Translations under genes and position numbers: made by a program
Assembly (NCBI GenBank): GCA_964200075.2
Contig: CAXNAA020000528.1
Coordinates: 1 to 20,463 of the forward strand
DNA from: Sphacelaria rigidula
Taxonomy: Eukaryota; Phaeophyceae; Sphacelariales
DNA length: 20,463 nucleotides
Direction: 5' to 3'
Notes under the pieces: generated by a model
Told to the model about the DNA's origin: nothing
Database searches by the model: none
Seen by the model: only the letters and a program-made list of their open reading frames with translations
In this document: positions 1-7,863 of the stretch, in pieces
Layout: each line of letters opens with the position of its first letter
Numbering within the stretch: the stretch's first letter is position 1

Positions 1-31
1 AGCAATAGAAGCAGCAGAGCAAGGGGTTCAG
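1..31 (+). CDS. Exon end (partial), coiled-coil protein
   Basis: The window opens in what looks like the last 10 codons of an exon, reading AIEAAEQGVQ, followed by the donor CAG|GTGGGT. The composition matches the Ala/Glu-rich coiled-coil exons downstream, and the donor is phase 0 like most junctions in this gene. The evidence is short, so this could also be intronic sequence. The exon's 5' part lies outside the window. Confidence 0.4.
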
Positions 32-679
32 GTGGGTGAGGATATGGTATCAGGATTGATGTTCGCGACTAAGGCAAGCAACAAATGAGTACGCCCCCAA
101 TGGACTACGGCATGCATGCTCATGAGTACACCCCCCCAAGACCAGTCCCCAAACTATCGCGAAGAAAATGATCTTACAACGCGCGATAGCTGGTGTCAGA
201 CTGCATGGAGTGCCTCGTATCGTCGACATTGGGGAAACCGTTCCGAAGCGTGGGGTTTCCATGCTGCTCGGTGCGTCCCAGGGGGGCTATCGCGGCATCA
301 CATATTCGAGCTCACCCATAAATCAACTTATAACGAGTGTGTGGGCTTGTGCAACACACTCATGGGTCCCTTTGTTTCGCGCAATTTTACAACTCCCCCA
401 CACTCTCTTTCTTTTACAATCACTCCCGGCCCCTACCTTATCATCGAACCACTACTTCACCTTCACTTTCTTCGAGTGAAGGACGGGTCAAGGAAATGTA
501 GCGTGGCAGCGTGGTATCAGTACCAGCAGTAGAGAAGAACATATATGATATTTCAAGGTTTAAGTGAAAGTTGTCTACCCCACATATGAATCAACGACGT
601 GAGAGCGTCAAACATCACCCCTCCTGGGCTGGACAGCCAAATGATCCAAATAAAACGCATGCTTGGTAAACGACCCCAG
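32..679 (+). other. Intron 1 (acceptor uncertain)
   Basis: GT donor at 32. Open frames exist in several phases, one reading EAWGFHAAR near 260-290, but none matches the module pattern well or has matching splice sites. Another exon holding the missing A half-module could be hidden here. Confidence 0.4.
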
Positions 680-892
680 GTGGCTGCTGGCGCCAAAAAA
701 GACGCCGACGCCGGGAGAAAAGCGGTGGCCGCGGGGGCAGAAACCACAGACGCACAAGGAATAGATGCGGAGCGGAAGTCAGGACATACGGAGGCGTCCG
801 GCGTGTCGACGCTGGAAGCGGAAGTGGCTGCCAGAGAAACAGCGTTGCAGGGGGCCCTCCGTGAGCAGAAAATGTACCTGTCAGTCCTGAAG
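680..892 (+). CDS. Exon, B-type coiled-coil half-module (start uncertain)
   Basis: This exon of about 71 codons reads from VAAGAKKDADAGRK to REQKMYLSVLK and ends at the donor CTGAAG|GTAAGA, phase 0. The final residues REQKMYLSVL align with QEQNKYRALLL at the end of the exon at 6765-7014. DADAGRKAVAAGAE resembles RADAMEREATVAEE in the exon at 5106-5301. Both matches mark it as a B half-module. The frame stays open upstream to about 590, so the start is not fixed. The acceptor CCCCAG|GTGGCT at 679/680 fits phase 0, while acceptors before 604 or 637 would fit phase 2. No matching A half-module with an FRGW motif was found upstream. Confidence 0.65.
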
Positions 893-1641
893 GTAAGAAA
901 AAAAACGTTGAACGGGGGATCGTAATTTTGTAGAAGCCGATAATGTAGTGATACTCGATCACTATCTGAAGGTAGGCAACCTAGTCTAACTTCCAGATCA
1001 TACAGAGCAAGTGCCAACCGTAGTCTGCGGCATAAATATTCTTGTGTTTTTTTTCCTGCAGATTTTCCCCACTGGATGCATGAGAAATCTCGGCGATTTG
1101 TTGCTACTGCCATACGTAGATTGTCGGTTGAACGGGTTGCATGTTGTTTCGGCCATCGCGTCGCTAGATATACCACAGTACCACGGTGGCGATGTACGAT
1201 GCTTCCATTCGGGATGGACCCAAGTGCCGAAATTACTCCTCACGTTCATATCTTCCTTGAAACCACGTCTCCTTCTCAAGTCTACAACCCGGCACGACTG
1301 ATAAGATCGGCACGAGTAGCGCAGCAGTGGTCTTCCCCGCGGCGATGTATAAAACCTACCATGTGTTTCCGACGTCGGTAGCGGCCTAAGAACCGTCCCA
1401 CGTCAGGAGGGGGAGTGTTCTAATCATTATCTCACCCTAAAATAGCGGCTTTGATCTGTATGTCCGTATCCAGCGATGCTTCGGTAGCTTGACGACGCTG
1501 TCTCCCACGTAAAGACTCAGGAAATGACGTGTTTTGCTATGCGTCTCGTTCACAAACCCTACCGTGAGATTGCTCTTGAGTCGGCACATATGCTCCTCTC
1601 CTTGGACATCCTGATGATCCACGCGTGCATGGACTTCTCAG
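893..1641 (+). other. Intron 2
   Basis: GTAAGA to TTCTCAG, 749 bp, phase 0. A strong acceptor-like site TTTTTTTTCCTGCAG ends near 1063, but the following frames do not resemble the module and the exon at 1642 already fits the upstream phase, so no exon is called there. Confidence 0.7.
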
Positions 1642-1971
1642 ATTGCGCGCGTACGCAGAGACGGAGACAGACGGCTGCTGTTCCGAGGCTGGAGCCGACT
1701 ATGCTTGCACGCTGCATCCCTCAATGCAGCCGAGGCAGCCTCGGCCTCCTCCACCGCCGCTTCCAGAGCCGCTAGGGCCGAAGCGATGGACAAACAAGCC
1801 GCGGTTGCCGAAGAGAAGGCGGAGGCATGGGAAAGAGAGGCAGTGAAGGCGAAAGAGGAAGCATCGCAGGACGTATCGAGGTTGGCGGCGTTGGTGCAGG
1901 ATGTTGGTGACACAGCGCAACAGTCGGAGCGCACGGTTCGGAAGCTGAACGCACGCCAGGGTTTGTGGCTG
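1642..1971 (+). CDS. Exon, complete A+B module (module 1, unsplit)
   Basis: This 330-nt, 110-codon exon lies between acceptor TTCTCAG|ATTGCG and donor GGCTG|GTGAGG, phase 0 on both sides. Residues 10 to 31 carry the A motif (RRLLFRGWSRLCLHAASLN and following AAE), and the rest is an Ala/Glu/Lys coiled coil with AARAEAMDKQAAVAEE and DVSRLAALV. It aligns without a gap with the first 49 residues of the module formed by 3770-3903 plus 5106-5301, with about 29 of 49 identical by eye, and both modules are exactly 330 nt. The place where that module has an intron is here the uninterrupted GCTAGGGCC. This is the best reference copy of the module. Confidence 0.85.
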
Positions 1972-3095
1972 GTGAGGAGCGGTGTTCTCGAAATGTTTTA
2001 GAAGTACGTTATCGATTTATCTAGATTTTTCATCGTTGAAATAGTTCAACCTATGAAAATGTTATATATCCCTTTGGCCTTTGACAATCGTAGACTGTGA
2101 AGTGCAGGTTAGGACCAACACGACCTAACGAGACATAATGTACTCCACGCTATGCAGAATCCACTCGAATCGAACTCATAAAAATGGCACAACATCTATG
2201 GAGTGTACTCGAGTAATTGATCGATGAAACCCGTGTTGAGTGTGAAAGTAGTCGTCGCTGAGTTGAGCGCTTTACACCTTGAAGGTGAGCGGCACACCTC
2301 GAAACTGACTTACCGCACACCAGCACTACCTTCTCCAAAACTAGATGCCGCGCCTGATGGTCAGACGGGCACATCGACGGCTACTACGTTGGGCGGAGAA
2401 GTCATAGCGACTTCAAATCCCATCTGTAATGATTTATTTCACTGGTTTACATCGCGGACAACGTGGGGATGTAAGCAAGCCGAAACGCGACGAAAGTCGG
2501 CTGGCTTCAGGGGTGTTGATCTAATGCTTGGCAACACGTTCTCGGGCAAGCACCGGGAGGGAGGGGGGTTAATCCTCTCGGGTCGCAGGGTTCCCCCTAG
2601 GAAAGGGGGAGTCTCGAATTCTGACGGAGAAAGAGGAACGAGTATGTACCACTACTGTTGCGCGTGACAATATCACATTCCAAAAACCTCTCTCCGGTCA
2701 GCAATTTGATGTCACGAGTTCTGCTTTCCGGAACTCGGGCACCTTTCCTGCTGAACTTTATCCACTCCTACTGTGACTAACATACGGCGCTATCAAAGGT
2801 AGAAGAAGATCTTATGATGCTTTTACATTTGCATGAAGACATCTCCCCGGTCTGGCAGCAACGCAGACTTCAGGAAGGGAAGTGAAGGTTGATCGTAGGT
2901 AGTACAGCGCTGCCCGACTTTATCATCACACCCGAGAGATGAGGGCATCCCCTGCAACCTTCTGTCTTCTCTGGAAACCCCAACCCGGTACATTTGTATC
3001 AGCGCGTGAGGCTAGGGACGTGCGCGATCACCGGGACTACCGGTCGCTTGTTGTTTACCCAACCATCCACCGTTCGTCGGCCCCTTCTTTCACAG
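1972..3095 (+). other. Intron 3, with an unexplained open frame
   Basis: GTGAGG to TTTCACAG, 1124 bp, phase 0. It contains an ATG-initiated plus-strand frame of 147 codons at 2224-2667 and an overlapping frame of about 67 codons ending near 2776 (containing ARDNITFQKPLSGQQFDV). I recognise neither; they may be mobile-element remnants or chance frames. Confidence 0.7.
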
Positions 3096-3407
3096 GTGGC
3101 TCGAGTATGTAGAGATGTAGACCGACGGCGACTCTTCCGAGGATGGCTGCGGCTGTGCCTACAGTCCGCCTCTCCCGCGGCAGAGGAGGCAGTCTCGGCC
3201 TCCGCTACCACGAAAGCTAGCGATGAAGAAGCCGGGGCAACGGAGATACGAGCGTCTACTGCCGATAAGGCTGCAACAGCGACGAGGGTTCGTGCCGAAG
3301 AAGCGGCACTGGGCGAAGCCTGCAGTGCTTGCGCGGCGCTTCGAGATGCGGTTGGCGCATCGGAACGGAGCGTACAAATGCAGGGGATACATCGCGCTGT
3401 GGTGCTG
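3096..3407 (+). CDS. Exon, complete A+B module (module 2, unsplit)
   Basis: This 104-codon exon runs from acceptor TTTCACAG|GTGGCT to donor GTGCTG|GTGCGT, phase 0 at both ends. It begins VARVCRDVDRRRLFRGWL, matching IARVRRDGDRRLLFRGWS of module 1. The coiled-coil half is Ala/Thr/Glu rich and ends in MQGIHRAVVL, very close to GEQRLHRAVTL at the end of module 3. The A motif is more diverged after the tryptophan (LRLCLQSASPAAEE). The codon corresponding to the split in modules 3 and 4 is AGC inside GCTAGCGAT, so the AG is kept but there is no intron. The donor GTGCGT is weaker than its neighbours. Confidence 0.82.
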
Positions 3408-3769
3408 GTGCGTGGGGGTTTACCATTCTCGAGAGTATCCTCTATTTTTCATGCACAGGAAAGGGGGGTATCAGATCATTTCATCGAGGAAATACATTCG
3501 CACAGAATAGGGGGATGAACCGAGCTGCATGGGGCATATTTTTTTCAAAAAAGAAGCAGAAAAATTATATTTTTAATTTTAACTTCTTCGTCAATGTTCA
3601 AGATCAAAGATGCTCGGATACTCATCCTTATCTAATTGACACGTTGGTCTAAATACCGCGGTAATCGCGCGTGTGGCATGTTTCCTCCTCATCGGAAACC
3701 GAAAATAGTAGAATGATATTGTCACCCCTCGGTTGGATCCTGATTCTTGTTCCTCCCTCGTCGTTTCAG
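3408..3769 (+). other. Intron 4
   Basis: GTGCGT to TCGTTTCAG, 362 bp, phase 0, with an A/T-rich patch at 3540-3590. Nothing else seen. Confidence 0.75.
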
Positions 3770-3903
3770 ATCTCGAACGCGTGGCAGCGCAGAGTACGAC
3801 GTCTCCTGTTCCGTGCGTGGAACCGCTTGAGTTTGCACGCGGCCTCTCTCAACGCTGCTGAAGCAAAAACATCGGCCGCCGCGGCCGCCGCAAGGGTTGC
3901 CAG
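3770..3903 (+). CDS. Exon, A half of module 3
   Basis: The exon starts after the strong acceptor CGTTTCAG and reads ISNAWQRRVRRLLFRAWN, then RLSLHAASLNAAEAKTS and a run of alanines ending in RVA plus the first two bases of an Arg codon. It has 134 nt, so it enters in phase 0 and leaves in phase 2. The donor GCCAG|GTCGGT is a weak GTCGGT. It is preferred over the nearby GTGTGT because it gives the same phase-2 junction as the paralogous exon at 5753-5889 and joins in frame to 5106-5301. The module homology makes the identification strong even though the donor is poor. Confidence 0.8.
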
Positions 3904-4216
3904 GTCGGTGTGTACACATGGTCAGCCTGAGAAAAACGGTTGACGCACCGTCTGATGTCCAAGTAGCCTCCTCTCACGTGGTGTTGAGGCCTCGGTATTA
4001 AATATCTATGTGCCCTCCGATAGAAAAGTGTTACCAGACGGTTTCGGGAAACCGTTGCGTTGGTCTCTCTCGGTCACACGTTTGAGAGTGCGAATATTTA
4101 GCAAGCTGGGATAGGATCGGATATCGTGTTTTTTCTTCACAGAATACCACGCACACTCATGTCGCGGAGAAAACAAAAACTGGGTTTAAAAAAAAACGGC
4201 TCAGCCAGCGAAACAT

Positions 4217-4323
4217 TTCACACCTTGGACAATATATGGTCAATAGTTGCAATAGGCCTATACTTTATGCAGTACACTTCTCGTCTATTGCATCTATTGA
4301 CCATATTTTGTCCAAGGTGTGAA
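4217..4323. repeat. 39-bp inverted repeat / hairpin inside intron 5
   Basis: Left arm 4217-4255 (starting TTCACACCTTGGACAATATA) and right arm 4285-4323 are reverse complements over 39 bp with 37 matches and two isolated mismatches, separated by a 29-nt loop. As RNA this forms a long, nearly perfect stem. It could be a small-RNA precursor, a tiny inverted-repeat transposon, or the footprint of a foldback event. No clear target-site duplication is visible in the flanks. Confidence 0.85.
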
Positions 4324-4558
4324 GTATTTACACTCACCAGAGTCACGCTGACCAAAACAACGCTGGTGTTGCGAAGCTGTCTACTATTGCCATGTTGATA
4401 TCGACTATGGATCCCTACACGATGCAAACCAAGTGACGCCACCTGAGTCAACAAGAGTTAGGGGATGCAATCTATACGCCATGTAACATGTTCCAAAGGT
4501 CTTGGCCAAAGTAATAGCGGAGACCCTTGGCGTTTGTGGTGAGACCGTATCCGACATG

Positions 4559-4891
4559 TCAGCATCTTTGGTGCTTGGTAAGCCTCTCTACAGTACCCAC
4601 TTTGAGGGGCATCTGTCGGTCACGACAATTCGGCATGATCGCATTCAACACATCCTGCTTAGACATTGGGTGTAGACCCGGATCTATCGCTCGGTATGAG
4701 GTAATTATGTGCGGCGTGATACTTGGTTTTCGATATATGTTGATTTTAATGCGAACCCTGATGTCGATACCGAGATATTGCAAAATTAGTACTTGAAAAA
4801 CATGTTGACCAGCCGGAAAACCACGACATGAACGCCGGCCCGTTTCCCGATAGATATCGATATTCTGAACAAACCTGACGCGCATCTCCAT
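4559..4891 (-). pseudogene. Possible decayed retrotransposon reverse-transcriptase fragment (very tentative)
   Basis: A minus-strand frame of 110 codons contains YLGIDIRVRIKINIY and later MSKQDVLNAIMPNCRDRQMP. In Ty1/copia polyproteins an F/Y-LG-I-x-I segment is followed by a [LM]S-Q-x-x-[YV] segment and then T/MPL. Spacing here is too long and no catalytic YVDD is seen, so this may be chance. It has no intact open frame beyond these bounds. Confidence 0.15.
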
Positions 4892-5105
4892 ATTTCACTT
4901 GATGTTCAAGACGCCTCAACGGGAGCACAGATCCGGATGTTAGCTGGCGCGGACATATCGCCTGAACGCATATCAATACTTTTATGAACGACGTTCGAAA
5001 CATCCACGCTCAAGTATTGTATGAGTTTGGTCTCGAGGTATCAAAGCTCAATATATTATTAGTTTCCGAATTCTGAAACCAATCGGTATGCGATGCTGCC
5101 GCCAG

Positions 5106-5301
5106 GGCGGATGCTATGGAAAGGGAGGCCACTGTCGCCGAAGAGTCTGCGTCTGCGTTGGCAGAAGCGGTAGCCGCATCAAAGGAGGCGGCAATAAAGG
5201 AAATTTGTGATGTCTCAAAACTGGCAACAGATTTGAGAGATAGGGCGGAGATGTCGGAAAAAGAGTTGGGGGAGCAACGACTGCATAGGGCCGTGACACT
5301 G
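5106..5301 (+). CDS. Exon, B half of module 3
   Basis: The exon has one base completing an AGG Arg codon, then 65 codons: ADAMEREATVAEES at the start, CDVSKLATDLRDRAEMSEKE in the middle, and GEQRLHRAVTL before the donor CACTG|GTGAGT. It is a heptad-rich Ala/Glu coiled coil. Joined to 3770-3903 it gives 330 nt, equal to module 1. Shared landmarks with module 1 are A-x-A-M, VAEE and DVS[RK]LA. The acceptor CTGCCGCCAG|G lacks a good pyrimidine tract; the frame upstream of it stays open only to a TGA at about 5074, so the exon cannot begin much earlier. Confidence 0.8.
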
Positions 5302-5472
5302 GTGAGTATGGGGATTTAGTATCGTGTTACACCATGCATTCGATCCCTGCACACCGTACATATTTCCTCATACCTTCTTATGGGTAGCTAGCCGGTGACC
5401 ACGGAAGGCGTCCGTATCGGATGTCCAGTACGAATGTACCGCGCAGATATCGGAACGGTGTTGAATATGAAG

Positions 5473-5514
<42 letters not shown>

Positions 5515-5752
5515 CCGTACGTATCAACGTAATGTTCACCATATTTTGCTCCTCTCGTGCTCAAGCATAGGCCAGCTCAATGTGCATTTACATTTGTCAG
5601 AGGTCCCGTTTATTTGTCACCCCGTTCAACTTCATTCACCGCCGGAAAAAGAACCCCGTAGACGTGCTCATTCTGGCATTGCCATGCGTACGACGTGCTT
5701 ACCAGTCCTCTCGAATACGGTCGCTGCCCGTACCCTCCACGGTTATGCCAAG
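5302..5752 (+). other. Intron 6
   Basis: GTGAGT to TGCCAAG, 451 bp, phase 0, containing the ACA microsatellite at 5473-5514. Nothing else seen. Confidence 0.7.
5473..5514. repeat. (ACA)14 microsatellite
   Basis: Forty-two bases of uninterrupted ACA trinucleotide repeat in intron 6. Likely length-polymorphic between strains. Confidence 0.97.
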
Positions 5753-5889
5753 CTAACTCACGCGAGGGGAAAGGCAGTAAACAGACTGCTGTTCCGAGGT
5801 TGGAGTCGACTGTCCCTGTACGCCGCCTCCCTCAACGCCGCTGAGGGGGCCCTAGCCGCCGCCGCCGCCGCGGTACCAAGCGTTGCCAG
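5753..5889 (+). CDS. Exon, A half of module 4
   Basis: It reads LTHARGKAVNRLLFRGWS, then RLSLYAASLNAAEG, an Ala-rich run and SVA plus AG of a split Arg codon. Entry is phase 0 and exit phase 2 at donor GTTGCCAG|GTGCAG. The stretch 5789-5813 is identical over 25 nt to 7669-7693 in module 5, so these copies are recent or under strong constraint. The acceptor TTATGCCAAG|CTAACT was chosen because it alone keeps phase 0 with the upstream exon. It is not a strong acceptor, so the first few residues are less certain than the FRGW motif. Confidence 0.8.
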
Positions 5890-6764
5890 GTGCAGTATTG
5901 TAGGGGTGTACTTATGATCATGCATGCCATAGTCATCAGACCATTGACCTCGCACCCCTACAAAACCGGGACGGATCACGCCCGATTTTCGCGGGACCAG
6001 GCTCGGCAGTATTGTAGGGGAGTATAGCAGACGATAATCGGAATATCGAAGAGCAGATCGAAGTACAGTATCGATATCACTCTCATGGTCTACGTTGTTA
6101 TCAAAAAAGCATTCTGATTTGCTAGATGTCCAACACTGTTGACAATATCGATCGAAAATTCGGAGTGAATATCTAGGCACGCCTCTGCGTGTACGATGAT
6201 CAGCATGGTATTGACATGAGGTGGAGAGTACCGATGCATACCTGGTGAAGGTCAGAATATCTTTTTGGTGGCCGAAGCACCTGTAAAGTATCTCAACTGG
6301 CCTGCACTATGACCGTAGATTTTTCAACAATAATACGCGGTACGAACAGGGAATAGCGCAATGATTCGTGTATATAAATGCTAGATATCAGATTTTTTTG
6401 ATACATCGGTGGGTATCAAAATCAACCATATTGGCACCAGACCACATGTGCAGTCAGAGGTTGTATTTAGTTACCCTTGCGACAAGCCGGACGGACGACG
6501 AGTGCCTATTGGGCCCAGCTGAGTTATCAAGAACACGGATGAGGCGAAATAGAAATGGGTGCCCTATGAGCAGGACATACATTGCTTTGAGGTTGACAGA
6601 AAAGCAATCGTTGGTGGCCGCAGTGAACCGTGTTCGAAGTCTCCGTCAAGATGTTACGACCAACATGGTTTATACACAATATCAAACAGCTTATGATAAA
6701 AGAGTAGAAGGGCATCGTATCAGGTCAGTTATTCTTGCGTATCGTCGTTCGCTCGTACCGCTAG
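5890..6764 (+). other. Intron 7, splits module 4
   Basis: GTGCAG to CCGCTAG, 875 bp, phase 2, at the same codon as intron 5 in module 3. Its first 130 bases hold short direct and inverted repeats listed separately. A long plus-strand frame (6368-6925) runs across the acceptor but in a different frame from the exon and is not called. Confidence 0.75.
5892..6020. repeat. 15-bp direct repeat with internal inverted copy at the intron 7 donor
   Basis: GCAGTATTGTAGGGG occurs at 5892-5906 and again at 6006-6020, 114 bases apart. Between them, CACCCCTACAA at 5953-5963 is the exact reverse complement of 5898-5908. The first copy starts two bases inside the intron. Confidence 0.85.
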
Positions 6765-7014
6765 GGCGACGACCATGGGGGAGGCGTCATCCTTCGTCGA
6801 TCAAAGGGTCATCGAGGATGATGTTGGAGCTGCCGATCCAGCAGTCACGGCGCCAGCAGAAGCAACACCAGCCGCAACGCAAGGTGCACCGCAGCAAGAA
6901 GGATCGGAGGTTTCGTCGAGATTGACTGAGAAGCTCAGTAGTCGGGCGGACAAGGCAGAGCGGGAGTTAGACCTGGTGGTGCAGGAACAAAACAAGTATC
7001 GGGCTTTGCTTCTG
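6765..7014 (+). CDS. Exon, B half of module 4 (long, proline-rich insert)
   Basis: It completes the split Arg codon and continues ATTMGEASSFVDQRVIEDD, then a Pro/Ala/Thr/Gln-rich segment (ADPAVTAPAEATPAATQG), then a coiled coil EVSSRLTEKLSSRADKAERE ending QEQNKYRALLL at the donor CTTCTG|GTGAGG, phase 0. With 5753-5889 the module is 129 codons, longer than modules 1 and 3 because of the proline-rich stretch, which probably forms a disordered loop between helices. The acceptor is CCGCTAG|GGCGAC, and the bases CCGCTAGGGC are also found inside the unsplit exon of module 1. Confidence 0.8.
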
Positions 7015-7632
7015 GTGAGGGAGGGAAACAAGAGGTTCAAAACGTAGCAGTGTCCACCCATCAGTTACCGTAGCAGATACACATTTCCCCATCACGATAA
7101 AGCATATCACGGCTTGATATCCTGATACAGTACAAGTGGCCTTATTTGAAAAGAAATAGCAAATGTCCTGCGTTGGCTGAATTAAACAGATCTTTCTTGA
7201 GATTGAGATTGTAGCTTCTGATTGAAAGAGAGTATTTATTGGGAGCACGTTGCTTCCATGCGTTCCTATTCGTGAACATAATCCTGACGGGTAATAACAG
7301 GGAACGATTCGTTTTGTTAGAATGAAAATAAAAAAGAGCGGGGATGAGCACATGGGCCATCAAACCATTCCTCTCTCTAATGTGCCTCTGCACGATATGA
7401 TTTCCTGTGGTACATATTGCCGATCTAACTCGTTCATAGTCAAGATTCAATTGCACTTCGATCGGTGTGGGTAAGTACGAGCATTCTGTACTTGACAGTC
7501 ACGGTGTGGCTATCATATCCTATGAGCCCCAGCTATACGCACAGGCTCTAGCACAGAGCCAAGCAAACAAACTCGAGCACAAGCTTTAGTTCTCAACATG
7601 CATCCCAAAACCGATTTGAAATTCCACCACAG
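7015..7632 (+). other. Intron 8
   Basis: GTGAGG to CCACCACAG, 618 bp, phase 0. I see only short minus-strand frames and no recognisable element. Confidence 0.75.
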
Positions 7633-7863
7633 GTCGCTCGCGCATGGAACACCAGAGATCGTCTACTCCTGTTCCGAGGTTGGAGTCGACTGTGCTTACA
7701 TGCAGCTTCCCTCAACGCCGTCGAGGGGGCTGCGACCGCTGCTGCCGCCACCAGCTCCGCCACAGCCGACCCCGTCGAAAAAGATGTCGCCACTGCTGCT
7801 GGTGCGGCAGCAACTGTCGAGGGTGAAGAATTGCAATGGCGAAGAACTACGGCCATGCGTATA
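7633..7863 (+). CDS. Exon, short A+B module (module 5, unsplit)
   Basis: This 77-codon exon lies between acceptor CCACCACAG|GTCGCT and donor CGTATA|GTGAGT, phase 0 on both sides. It reads VARAWNTRDRLLLFRGWS, then RLCLHAASLNAVEGAATAA, then an Ala/Thr/Glu stretch and ends ELQWRRTTAMRI. The A half is nearly identical to modules 1 and 4, but the B half is about 30 codons shorter than in module 1 and has lost most of the coiled-coil heptads. The AG corresponding to the split site survives in ACCAGCTCC without an intron. Confidence 0.8.

Larger units (their letters stand above)
3904..5105 (+). other. Intron 5, splits module 3
   Basis: GTCGGT to GCCGCCAG, 1202 bp, phase 2, inserted in the codon that is uninterrupted in modules 1, 2 and 5. 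It carries the hairpin at 4217-4323 and a possible mobile-element relic on the minus strand at 4559-4891. Confidence 0.75.

Noticed and set aside
260-300. Possible A motif (EAWGFHAAR) in the first intron
   Set aside because: The W-to-AlaAla spacing is wrong and there is no in-phase acceptor and donor pair.
1064-1381. Exon after the strong acceptor TTTTTTTTCCTGCAG near 1063
   Set aside because: Phase-0 reading (IFPTGCMRNLGDLLL) has no similarity to the modules, the protein-like frame (HWMHEKSRRFVATAIRRL) is in the wrong phase for the upstream donor, and the next module exon already fits directly.
6368-6925. 185-codon plus-strand open frame overlapping the intron 7 acceptor
   Set aside because: The module-homologous frame in 6765-7014 is a different one; the long frame reads low-complexity Arg/Gln sequence as a shadow of the real exon.
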